Shown here: piece by piece, positions 43,456-52,425 of the stretch
Layout: every line of letters begins with the position of its first letter
Position numbering within the stretch: position 1 is the first letter of the stretch
Position numbers and translations under genes: made by a program
Assembly: GCA_003194525.1 (NCBI GenBank)
Contig: NBIV01000003.1
Span: forward strand, 772,393 to 836,392
Length of the DNA: 64,000 nucleotides
Direction: 5' to 3'
From: Gracilariopsis chorda
Taxonomy: Eukaryota > Rhodophyta > Florideophyceae > Gracilariales > Gracilariaceae
Notes under the pieces: generated by a model
Seen by the model: the letters and a program-made list of their open reading frames with translations, nothing else
What the model was told of the DNA's origin: nothing
The model's database searches: none

Positions 43456-43849
43456 CTAGAACTTTGTTGGAGTAGTTCAGCTTAAACTAAATGGAATGCC
43501 TACAAGTGTACAATACGCTTGGGCCTATGTTTTTCCTATTTCGGACTGTTGTGCGCCAAAGTTCGGACATGCGCCCTGAAATTGGCGTCGTTTTCTGTCA
43601 AATGGCCTTGTCTTCACATTGTCAATGTCAAAAAGTTTTCAACGAGGTGTTTCGGAACTGTAACGTGCTTGTTTGCGCGTAAAATGACGAATGATTCGAG
43701 CTGACCAAGTGGAGAACTTGTCCCGTCCTTTCTCGTTCTGCTACTTGGGAGCGGTACTACAGCAGAAATCCTTAGTATACCAACCTAAAAGTCCTCAAGG
43801 CAGTTTGAGAGACAGGGATCGGTAATTTGCGTTCCAAAAATTGACCCAT

Positions 43850-45389
43850 AAGATTGTTCGGAAGGATCAGACGTTTTGTCATCTGCGTTTATCTATACCC
43901 CGCCATTGCAAGCAAAGAATGTTTCTGCGCTTTCAAACTCATCGTAGTCACTGGTGTCTTCGAGCTGTTGGCAGATTTCATACAGAGCGGGCTTGAAAGC
44001 CTTGCTCTGATCCTTGCAGTTGTTGCGTTGCAAATATTGCACATGGTTGGTGGCCTTGTTGGTGAGGTCCTTTCGTTGCCTGCATTCGGCAATAAAATGT
44101 CCAAGTTTACCACAATTCTAACAGTGTACATCTCTTCTGCTCATGGTTTCACGAACTTTTATCCAGTTTGTGGAATGCGGATGGCGTTTGTATCGAGATT
44201 GGCCAGCGTAAAAGGCTTCACTCGTCTCGGGGTTTGGGAAATCACCGGTGGAGAGTGAGTCTAGCTGAAGACTCTTTTGATCTCGCATAGGAGGGGTTTT
44301 ATCCTCTTGATCCAGTTGAATTGCGGCTTCCAACTGTTCATAGAGTTCTTGATAGCTAGTCAGTCCCACATTGGCTCTGCTGCATGCTTCGAAGTCTCAA
44401 GAGTGGCGAATGTCAGCGTTCCGTAAGTACTCAATGCGAATACGTTCCGAGCGGCAGTGCATGGGGCCTTGCGGGGCAAGTTTTGAAATTTGGTTATGGA
44501 TTTTCTGCAAAACAACTCCAACTGAGCAACTCTCTGACACGAATTTCTGAATTAATAGATTACGAAGGCCGACAGCAATGCCATTCTGACCAGAGAGCGA
44601 CTTGTACTCTTTTTCCATGATTTCTTAAGCTTCTCTAAAGCTTCGCACTCTGCCATCAATATGTCTTATGTAAATTCGTTTTGCATTTCCACGCAAATGA
44701 TGGTGAAAGTACTGGCGCTTTTGATGGTGGGATATGTTAAAATCCAAGGCAGCGTATTTATACTAGCTTAGAAGCTCATCCCAGCACCCACAAAGAGTTC
44801 TGGAAAACTTCGAAGAGTCATGTTTGAAGCAAGACGTAATGTAATGCGCAAGGTTATCTGTATTGTCTCCGAAGCTATTCTATGCCTCAATGTTAGGGTT
44901 TTGAGCAGGCCACGGATGGTATTGGCGATTATTATCATTCACCCGTTTTGGAGGCAGTAGCTCACGTTGCTGCTGATCCTTGGCATCTCCTTCACCTTCG
45001 GCATATCTCGTTGTTTGCTATGGTGCAGATCGGGCAGGTGCTGCCGTTTGTTCGAATAAATCTATAGCAGTGAAAGCATCCTCTCGAATAGACTAATCAT
45101 AAATATTTTTGCCAATTCTTTTCAAGATATTACCGCTTTCATGTCCTGTGAGATTAGTTCCACGATCTTCAAAAACATTTGTCAGCTCGCGCATAACCAA
45201 CCCATTACTTAAAAATGTAATGGTAAGTAACTTGTCTGGAGGGTATACAGATCTCTGAAGTTCGACTATTCGAACAGGGTCTGCTTTGGCATTGTTTTCC
45301 GGAATATTCTTAATGAATTCGACAAAATGGCGTTGTGGCTGACATGCATATCTTACGTTGCTAGTAAAATTTCCGATAAGGGGCGGCAT
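43850..45389 (-). pseudogene. Gag of element D, stop codon inside the zinc knuckle
   Basis: The start is at 45389 (98-codon frame with DKLLTITFLSNGLVMRELTN). The middle is broken (44397-44618), then 44118-44369 leads into a zinc knuckle. The knuckle reads C-stop-N-C-GKLG-H-FIAE-C across 44118-44076, so CX2CX4HX4C spacing is kept but one spacer codon is TAG. Basic and acidic tails follow to about 43890. Confidence 0.65.
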
Positions 45390-45776
45390 GATGAACTATC
45401 AACTATTACAGTGTATATTGTGCTAAAGTATCATAGAATTGTGTTAATCTATACTTTACTTTTGTGTGAAAAGCCTATTAGTATTGCCAAATGAACATGA
45501 AATAATACGCAAAAGGAAGAGTGTTTTTTTTTACATTTTGATTATAAAGCACCTTGTGGTCTGCTTTGCCGTTTGTGTGGCAGTTCAAGTGATGATGGGA
45601 CTCAAATGAGCTCTTAAAGGTAGCACAGTAAGGTGGAGTACACTTGAATTGCAGACGGTGGCAGTGTGTTTTCGACTGGCAGTGGTCAAAGAATGTCTTT
45701 TCACTGTTGCATGGAATTTTGCACAGCGCGCAAAAGCGATTGTAGTGTGCTACACGTGTGCATTTGTTCGGTGGTT
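45390..45776. other. Flank between element D and the telomere-like block
   Basis: No gene seen. It may hold the leader or LTR of element D. At 45777 it passes without transition into T(4-6)AGGGG repeats, as would be seen after healing of a broken chromosome end. Confidence 0.5.
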
Positions 45777-45887
45777 GTTTTAGGGGTTTTTAGGGGTTTT
45801 AGGGGTTTTTAGGGGTTTTTTAGGGGTTTTAGGGGATTTAAGGGGTTTTTAGGGGGCTTTTAGGGGTTTTTTAGGGGTTTTTTGGTT
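45777..45887 (+). repeat. Telomere-like repeats, T(4-6)AGGGG
   Basis: About ten units on the + strand, mostly TTTTAGGGG, TTTTTAGGGG and TTTTTTAGGGG, with a few off-type units (ATTTAAGGGG, AGGGGGC). The variable T count and constant AGGGG resemble a eukaryotic telomere G-strand. The G-rich strand runs 5' to 3' rightwards, so a chromosome end would be to the right. I do not know the telomere repeat of this organism, so its identity as telomere is inferred. Confidence 0.7.
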
Positions 45888-46213
45888 TAGGGGTTTTTTG
45901 CTTAAGGGGTGGGTGGGGGTGTGCGGCGTCGCGGGGGTTTAGGGGGAGAGAGCGGCTTAGGGGCTTAGGGGAAGCCCCTGATTTAGGGGAGGGTTATATA
46001 AGAGGAGGTTGAGAGAAAGAAGGAGGGAAGGGGAAAGAGGGAAGGGGAACGACTTAAGCTTGGCAGAGCGCTTTCGTCTTTATGACTCCTCAGTGCCTGG
46101 TGGGTTGACTGGGAGGAGAGAAGGGTCGGAGCGATTCCGGAGCCCTTATATACACTCCTGATCTACCCTAACACTAAGCTGCCGCTACCTCTTAACTACA
46201 TGTGTATGATGAC
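45888..46213 (-). other. 3' tail of copy 1
   Basis: Non-coding tail after the RT stop. On the + strand it runs from telomere-like repeats (GGGGTTTTTTGCTTAAGGGG) through GTGCGGCGTCGCGGGGG and a hairpin (45959-45979) to a TATA-like TTATATAA, a purine-rich stretch (46004-46050) and a segment with CACTCC near the RT stop. The same tail, with small changes, follows each copy. It would be the template end for target-primed reverse transcription. Confidence 0.7.
45994..46001. promoter_or_regulatory. TATA-like box in the 3' tail of copy 1
   Basis: TTATATAA is palindromic, so it fits either strand. In this copy no array ORF lies downstream on the minus strand. In copies 2-6 the same box faces the ORF1 of the neighbour. 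Confidence 0.45.
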
Positions 46214-48082
46214 TCACTCCAACGTTAAGAATTGTGGGCCATCTGCTTCGTTGGCTGCTGCGTTGGCTTCGCTGGCTTTGGCCCGTTCCTGCTTCTTCCA
46301 GAAGCGGTTCCAGTAAGCCACATACCTATGAAACATATTCTCTCGTGTGATCCTCCTCCGCGTGACATTACAACGAGTTGTCTTACGTGAGCGTGCTACA
46401 CGTGCACCTACATCTGTACTTCCAATACGTGCATGTACACGTGCACTAATTACACCTTTCCTGACATTGTCACCTTGTGTAAACAGCATAGTACGTGGCC
46501 ATCTCTCATGTAACTTTGGATTCACAAACTTAGTGTAAACCCATTGTTCCAGCAGCTTCCACGTATCTCTCACAAGTGGATGGTACTGACACTTGACAAC
46601 TTGGTCTAGTTCAGGAGGATCCCTAGTGACGCCTCGCAAATACTTGTCACGATCACGGTAACTTACATAATCCAATGCGACACGTAGCTGTTTTCCAGTA
46701 TACCCACGTTGTGCCAGCATTTGAAATAGAAAGTGTACCTTGTGCACCCAGGTTCGTTCATCGCTGGTGTTTCTCAGGTACCTGATTATTTCTCCTTTGA
46801 TAACACCAGTGAAAACGTGGTCTGGGTGGTTAGACTTGCCGTGGAGATAAAGAAATTTGGAGATAGGTTTCGTGTACACCTTGATGTCCACAATATTCCT
46901 GAAGAGGAATCTCCTTCCTTTATAGATCTCCAGATCCAGGTAGATAGCTCGCTGATCACTGATATCCCATGTAAAGTTGAGATTTGAGCATGCACTTAAC
47001 TTTTTCATGAGACTTTCAGCCGCTTCTCTGGATCGGAGGATCACGAAACCATCATCAATATATCTTCGGTTCATGATCACATCCTTGGCATAGTCCTTGA
47101 AGATCCTTCGGAACTTATAGAACAAGTACAAGTTGGCAAATGATGGAGCAACTGGTGTGCCCGTTGCTGTCCCAGTTACTTGTCTATAAACCCTTTCTCC
47201 TAGCTGCACGAAATTGTTGTTCATAATCAGCTGTAGGATACGACACCAGAAGCCATTGTTAGTCATGAATATTGAAGGTAGTTCACGAACCAACACCCGA
47301 ATGGCATCTTTGATGTCGATTGCAGGGTAGCACCTTTCTACGTCGTACGTTAGGAATGTACAGTCGTTGGGAAGGTGCATTTGTTCCAATTGTCTCACAG
47401 TCTGCCAGCTGTTCACAGTGATAGCCGGTATCTTTGCCACAACTTCGTTTAGAATTGAACTTAGTTGTCGCGACAATTCGGCCAGCATATATGAGTGTGA
47501 TGCTGTGATTGGCCTAGACTTGACTGTGGGCTTATGGATCTTCGGAAGTACATAAAAGGGAGCTGGGTCTTCGGCTTTCTTGGCGTATCGAATGATACTT
47601 TTCTCTTCCTTCTCGGGTAGTGGACACTGTTGCAAGATTTCAACGAGGTTACTGAGTACTCTTTCATGGGGGAAAGAAGACACTTCAGAGAATGCACCCC
47701 CGTTGATTTCTCCGTCCACTAGTCCGTCGTAGAAGTCAGAGCTCATAAGTGTGAGACCAAGGTTCTTATCCGATTCTTTGACGATCCAACCCTTTTCCTT
47801 AATGTACTTCATTCCTTGCACTATCGTTAAATGCAAGGAAGGGGGTCGATCAACATTCATCTTACTAACCACTCTCTCCAACTTGTGTTGAACACGAGTT
47901 ATGGTTTGTCGATCAACCCCGTCATACCCTCTCTTCAGAACCCTTGGCAGATCTGTCACAGCTTGTCCGAGTGACAGCCTGAGCGGCGATTGCAGAGAAA
48001 ACCCTCCTCCTACCGATAGTACCTTCTTCACATTATCCGGTACTTCGTTATGAGGTATGTTAATCGGAGGGTTGTACTTCAT
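46214..48082 (-). CDS. PLE reverse transcriptase, ORF2 of copy 1 (intact)
   Basis: 622 residues, open throughout. RT blocks in order: VKESDKNLGLTL (about 101-112), the PLE-type LPKIHKP then SRPITAS (about 189-205), FLTYDVERCYPAID with the first catalytic Asp (about 243-256), TGTATGTPVAPSFANLYL (about 303-320), and RRYIDDGFVI with the catalytic Asp pair (about 339-348). Then come LDLEIYKG and the PLE hallmark KPISKFLYLHGKSNHP (about 405-420) with GVIKGEIIRYLR. The C-terminal 200 residues are a helical, Arg-rich thumb and tail (RVARSRKTTRCNVTRRR). No GIY-YIG endonuclease is present at either end. The frame is open upstream of the ATG and overlaps the end of ORF1 in the -1 frame by about 30 codons. 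It should copy element RNA onto a chromosome 3' end in the nucleus. A telomere role is inferred from context. Confidence 0.9.
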   Translation of the reverse strand: MKYNPPINIPHNEVPDNVKKVLSVGGGFSLQSPLRLSLGQAVTDLPRVLKRGYDGVDRQTITRVQHKLERVVSKMNVDRPPSLHLTIVQGMKYIKEKGWIVKESDKNLGLTLMSSDFYDGLVDGEINGGAFSEVSSFPHERVLSNLVEILQQCPLPEKEEKSIIRYAKKAEDPAPFYVLPKIHKPTVKSRPITASHSYMLAELSRQLSSILNEVVAKIPAITVNSWQTVRQLEQMHLPNDCTFLTYDVERCYPAIDIKDAIRVLVRELPSIFMTNNGFWCRILQLIMNNNFVQLGERVYRQVTGTATGTPVAPSFANLYLFYKFRRIFKDYAKDVIMNRRYIDDGFVILRSREAAESLMKKLSACSNLNFTWDISDQRAIYLDLEIYKGRRFLFRNIVDIKVYTKPISKFLYLHGKSNHPDHVFTGVIKGEIIRYLRNTSDERTWVHKVHFLFQMLAQRGYTGKQLRVALDYVSYRDRDKYLRGVTRDPPELDQVVKCQYHPLVRDTWKLLEQWVYTKFVNPKLHERWPRTMLFTQGDNVRKGVISARVHARIGSTDVGARVARSRKTTRCNVTRRRITRENMFHRYVAYWNRFWKKQERAKASEANAAANEADGPQFLTLE

Positions 48083-48126
48083 GCTTCTGGGTTCAAAAGA
48101 GCGGGGCTTCCGTGGCCTTGAACGGT

Positions 48127-48960
48127 TTAATTTTGCTTGGCGCCCCGTCCGGTGGCGCCTCGCTTCCCGTTTTTCGGCCTTCCTTTGGATTTTCCTTTCG
48201 TCTTAGAAGCATTCCCCTGATTGCCTTTCTTCGGGTAAGGCTTTTCAGTCCTCTTTGGGCCTTGCTTCTTCTGAGAGTCTCGGATGCTCTTCACATCCTT
48301 TTTCAACGCTGAGAGCTCCTTCCGCAGCCGATCGACTCCCGTAGTATCTGGAGCCTCCACTTCATCGGCCTCGACAGCGGCTTTCTTCAGGAGATCAGCG
48401 GAACGTTTCTCAGATTCGACGAACGATCCAAAGGTGAGCTTAAGTTCAAACTTCATCCTGGACTTCTCCATATCTTCGTGGAGTTTGTCCATGTAGTTGG
48501 TCTTGAAGTCCTTCACTCGCTCATCTGTTAGGTCCGGGATGAGGTTATAAGCATGGTGTAGTGCTTCCTCGACCTTTACAGTGGCTTCTTTGAAGATGTC
48601 CTTACGCTCGCCATTCATTTCCTTGACATCATCGGCTCTGGCGTCAAGAAGGAGCTGAATGGCATCTTTGCAATAGCGTTCGGTAAGGACCTTGAACTTC
48701 TCACGGAACGATTCCTCCTGGGAACTAGGACATTGAGGCATGCGGGGCACTGCAATGGCCTTAGGGACAGTTCCTTTCTCTTGGTGTTCGAGTAGTTCAC
48801 TCAAGAGGGAGGTTCTTTTCACGATCTTCTCATCCAAATCCTGAACGCGTCGACGATACGGAGCGACGACTTTGTCCAGGTTCGGCTTCACCATGCCATA
48901 CAGTTCTTCATCCGAGTACTCTAGCGGTGGAGTCTCGGGAACCATGTTCTGAGGCGGCAT
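48127..48960 (-). CDS. PLE ORF1 protein of copy 1 (intact)
   Basis: 277 residues. It has no zinc knuckle or enzyme motif. Residues about 85-230 are strongly helical and charged (FREKFKVLTERYCKDAIQLL, VKVEEALHHAYNL, DKLHEDMEKSRMKFELKL, LRKELSALKKDVKSIRDS) and likely form coiled coils. The last 50 residues are Lys/Gly/Arg-rich (KKGNQGNASKTKGKSKGRPK) and would bind nucleic acid. It stands where a Gag-like or nucleocapsid protein would, 44 bp before ORF2 in the same transcript. Upstream ORFs with coiled coils are known in some telomeric PLEs. The ATG lies about 50 bp from the copy's 5' junction. It could coat the element RNA or tether it to chromosome ends; neither is shown. Confidence 0.8.
   Translation of the reverse strand: MPPQNMVPETPPLEYSDEELYGMVKPNLDKVVAPYRRRVQDLDEKIVKRTSLLSELLEHQEKGTVPKAIAVPRMPQCPSSQEESFREKFKVLTERYCKDAIQLLLDARADDVKEMNGERKDIFKEATVKVEEALHHAYNLIPDLTDERVKDFKTNYMDKLHEDMEKSRMKFELKLTFGSFVESEKRSADLLKKAAVEADEVEAPDTTGVDRLRKELSALKKDVKSIRDSQKKQGPKRTEKPYPKKGNQGNASKTKGKSKGRPKNGKRGATGRGAKQN
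48169..48175 (-). promoter_or_regulatory. Possible -1 frameshift heptamer in the ORF1/ORF2 overlap
   Basis: The minus strand reads G AAA AAC in the ORF1 frame, inside the stretch where the -1 frame is open into ORF2. It resembles, but does not match, the canonical A AAA AAC slip site. An internal start at the ORF2 ATG is the simpler alternative. Confidence 0.2.
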
Positions 48961-49081
48961 CTTCGGTGAATGATTGAGATCGGATTGGCGACGGCAACTA
49001 CCCCTCGGATTAGGGGTTTTTTGCTTTAGGGGTGGGTGGGGGTGTGCGGCGTCGCGGGGGTTTAGGGGGAGAGAGCGGCTT

Positions 49082-49102
49082 AGGGGCTTAGGGGAAGCCC
49101 CT
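49082..49102 (-). other. Hairpin with telomeric-complement loop
   Basis: AGGGGCTT (49082-49089) pairs with AAGCCCCT (49095-49102). In the sense RNA the loop is CCCCT and, with the next bases, reads CCCCUAA, complementary to the G-strand repeat. The hairpin is present in every junction (45959-45979 in copy 1). Confidence 0.5.
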
Positions 49103-49116
49103 GATTTAGGGGAGGG

Positions 49117-49124
49117 TTATATAA
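49117..49124 (-). promoter_or_regulatory. TATA-like box serving ORF1 of copy 1
   Basis: TTATATAA, 157 bp upstream of the copy 1 ORF1 ATG, but located inside the 3' tail of copy 2. Confidence 0.5.
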
Positions 49125-49313
49125 GAGGAGGTTGAGAGAAAGAAGGGGTTTTTAGGGGGGTTTTTAGGGGGCAGAGGCTTTTTCTTTATGACTCCTCAGT
49201 GCCTGGTGGGTTGACTGGGAGGAGAGAAGGGTCGGAGCGATTCCGGAGCCCTTATATACACTCCTGATCTACCCTAAACTGCCGCTACCTCTTAACTACA
49301 TGTGTATGATGAC

Positions 49314-51177
49314 TCACTCCAACGTTAAGAATTGTGGGCCATCTGCTTCGTTGGCTGCTGCGTTGGCTTCGCTGGCTTTGGCCCGTTCCTGCTTCTTCCA
49401 GAAGCGGTTCCAGTAAGCCACATACCTATGAAACATATTCTCTCGTGTGATCCTCCTCCGCGTGACATTACAACGAGTTGTCTTACGTGAGCGTGCTACA
49501 CGTGCACCTACATCTGTACTTCCAATACGTGCATGTACACGTGCACTAATTACACCTTTCCTGACATTGTCACCTTGTGTAAACAGCATAGTACGTGGCC
49601 ATCTCTCATGTAACTTTGGATTCACAAACTTAGTGTAAACCCATTGTTCCAGCAGCTTCCACGTATCTCTCACAAGTGGATGGTACTGACACTTGACTTG
49701 GTCTAGTTCAGGAGGATCCCTAGTGACGCCTCGCAAATACTTGTCACGATCACGGTAACTTACATAATCCAATGCGACACGTAGCTGTTTTCCAGTATAC
49801 CCACGTTGTGCCAGCATTTGAAATAGAAAGTGTACCTTGTGCACCCAGGTTCGTTCATCGCTGGTGTTTCTCAGGTACCTGATTATTTCTCCTTTGATAA
49901 CACCAGTGAAAACGTGGTCTGGTTAGACTTGCCGTGGAGATAAAGAAATTTGGAGATAGGTTTCGTGTACACCTTGATGTCCACAATATTCCTGAAGAGG
50001 AATCTCCTTCCTTTATAGATCTCCAGATCCAGGTAGATAGCTCGCTGATCACTGATATCCCATGTAAAGTTGAGATTTGAGCATGCACTTAACTTTTTCA
50101 TGAGACTTTCAGCCGCTTCTCTCTGGATCGGAGGATCACGAAACCATCATCAATATATCTTCGGTTCATGATCACATCCTTGGCATAGTCCTTGAAGATC
50201 CTTCGGAACTTATAGAACAAGTACAAGTTGGCAAATGATGGAGCAACTGGTGTGCCCGTTGCTGTCCCAGTTACTTGTCTATAAACCCTTTCTCCTAGCT
50301 GCACGAAATTGTTGTTCATAATCAGCTGTAGGATACGACACCAGAAGCCATTGTTAGTCATGAATATTGAAGGTAGTTCACGAACCAACACCCGAATGGC
50401 ATCTTTGATGTCGATTGCAGGGTAGCACCTTTCTACGTCGTACGTTAGGAATGTACAGTCGTTGGGAAGGTGCATTTGTTCCAATTGTCTCACAGTCTGC
50501 CAGCTGTTCACAGTGATAGCCGGTATCTTTGCCACAACTTCGTTTAGAATTGAACTTAGTTGTCGCGACAATTCGGCCAGCATATATGAGTGTGATGCTG
50601 TGATTGGCCTAGACTTGACTGTGGGCTTATGGATCTTCGGAAGTACATAAAAGGGAGCTGGTCTTCGGCTTTCTTGGCGTATCGAATGATACTTTTCTCT
50701 TCCTTCTCGGGTAGTGGACACTGTTGCAAGATTTCAACGAGGTTACTGAGTACTCTTTCATGGGGAAAGAAGACACTTCAGAGAATGCACCCCCGTTGAT
50801 TTCTCCGTCCACTAGTCCGTCGTAGAAGTCAGAGCTCATAAGTGTGAGACCAAGGTTCTTTATCCGATTCTTTGACGATCCAACCCTTTTCCTTAATGTA
50901 CTTCATTCCTTGCACTATCGTTAAATGCAAGGAAGGGGGTCGATCAACATTCATCTTTACTAACCACTCTCTCCAACTTGTGTTGAACACGAGTTATGGT
51001 TTGTCGATCAACCCCGTCATACCCTCTCTTCAGAACCCTTGGCAGATCTGTCACAGCTTGTCCGAGTGACAGCCTGAGCGGCGATTGCAGAGAAAACCCT
51101 CCTCCTACCGATAGTACCTTCTTCACATTATCCGGTACTTCGTTATGAGGTATGTTAATCGGAGGGTTGTACTTCAT
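49314..51177 (-). pseudogene. PLE reverse transcriptase, copy 2 (several indels)
   Basis: Same protein as copy 1 ORF2 but split into frames 49314-49844, 49883-50101, 50098-50721, 50627-50839 and 50944-51177. Differences from copy 1 are small indels: one codon lost near 49697, four bases lost near 49921, two gained near 50122, and single-base changes near 50661, 50763, 50860 and 50956. The YIDD block is intact. Confidence 0.85.
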
Positions 51178-51221
51178 GCTTCTGGGTTCAAAAGAGCGGG
51201 GCTTCCGTGGCCTTGAACGGT

Positions 51222-52050
51222 TTAATTTTGCTTGGCGCCCCGTCCGGTGGCGCCTCGCTTCCCGTTTTTCGGCCTTCCTTTGGATTTTCCTTTCGTCTTA
51301 GAAGCATTCCCCTGATTGCCTTTCTTCGGGTAAGGCTTTTCAGTCCTCTTTGGGCCTTGCTTCTTCTGAGAGTCTCGGATGCTCTTCACATCCTTTTTCA
51401 ACGCTGAGAGCTCCTTCCGCAGCCGATCGACTCCCGTAGTATCTGGAGCCTCCACTTCATCGGCCTCGACAGCGGCTTTCTTCAGGAGATCAGCGGAACG
51501 TTTCTCAGATTCGACGAACGATCCAAAGGTGAGCTTAAGTTCAAACTTCATCCTGGACTTCTCCATATCTTCGTGGAGTTTGTCCATGTAGTTGGTCTTG
51601 AAGTCCTTCACTCGCTCATCTGTTAGGTCCGGGATGAGGTTATAAGCATGGTGTAGTGCTTCCTCGACCTTTACAGTGGCTTCTTTGAAGATGTCCTTAC
51701 GCTCGCCATTCATTTCCTTGACATCATCTGGCGTCAAGAAGGAGCTGAATGGCATCTTTGCAATAGCGTTCGGTAAGGACCTTGAACTTCTCACGGAACG
51801 ATTCCTCCTGGGAACTAGGACATTGAGGCATGCGGGGCACTGCAATGGCCTTAGGGACAGTTCCTTTCTCTTGGTGTTCGAGTAGTTCACTCAAGAGGGA
51901 GGTTCTTTTCACGATCTTCTCATCCAAATCCTGAACGCGTCGACGATACGGAGCGACGACTTTGTCCAGGTTCGGCTTCACCATGCCATACAGTTCTTCA
52001 TCCGAGTACTCTAGCGGTGGAGTCTCGGGAACCATGTTCTGAGGCGGCAT
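51222..52050 (-). pseudogene. PLE ORF1, copy 2 (frameshifted)
   Basis: N-terminal part open at 51724-52050 and C-terminal part at 51222-51728. A five-base loss near 51729 separates them. Otherwise identical or nearly so to copy 1. Confidence 0.85.
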
Positions 52051-52100
52051 CTTCGGTGAATGATTGAGATCGGATTGGCGACGGCAACTACCCCTCGGAT

Positions 52101-52425
52101 TAGGGGTTTTTTGCTTTAGGGGTGGGTGGGGGTGTGCGGCGTCGCGGGGGTTTAGGGGGAGAGAGCGGCTTAGGGGCTTAGGGGAAGCCCCTGATTTAGG
52201 GGAGGGTTATATAAGAGGAGGTTGAGAGAAAGAAGGAGGGAAGGGGAAAGAGGGAAGGGAACGACTTAAGCTTGGCAGAGCGCTTTCGTCTTTATGACTC
52301 CTCAGTGCCTGGTGGGTTGACTGGGAGGAGAGAAGGGTCGGAGCGATTCCGGAGCCCTTATATACACTCCTGATCTACCCTAACACTAAGCTGCCGCTAC
52401 CTCTTAACTACATGTGTATGATGAC
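52101..52425 (-). other. 3' tail of copy 3, with TATA-like box
   Basis: Matches the copy 1 tail without the telomere patch seen in copy 2. The TTATATAA at 52207-52214 is 157 bp upstream of the copy 2 ORF1 start. Confidence 0.65.

Larger units (their letters stand above)
41801..45389 (-). mobile_element. Copia-like element D, 3' truncated
   Basis: Minus-strand relative of element A: Gag (about 43850-45389), integrase zinc module and core (42862-43455), linker (42314-42797) and the first third of RT (41801-42211). Nothing of the remaining RT or RNase H is found to the left, so the 3' half is deleted. Its 5' flank runs into the telomere-like block at 45777. No LTR identified. Confidence 0.78.
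49011..49313 (-). other. 3' tail of copy 2, with an extra telomere-like patch
   Basis: Like the copy 1 tail until about 49144. There the purine-rich stretch found in other copies (GAGGGAAGGGGAAAGAGGG onwards) is replaced by GGGGTTTTTAGGGGGGTTTTTAGGGGG (about 49145-49171, separate telomere-like units), and the normal tail resumes at CTTTATGACTCC. Confidence 0.7.

Noticed and set aside
46214-48082. GIY-YIG endonuclease in the RT protein
   Set aside because: Neither the ends nor the spacer show G-I-Y and Y-I-G strands; the C-terminal tail is Arg-rich and then Ala/Glu-rich.
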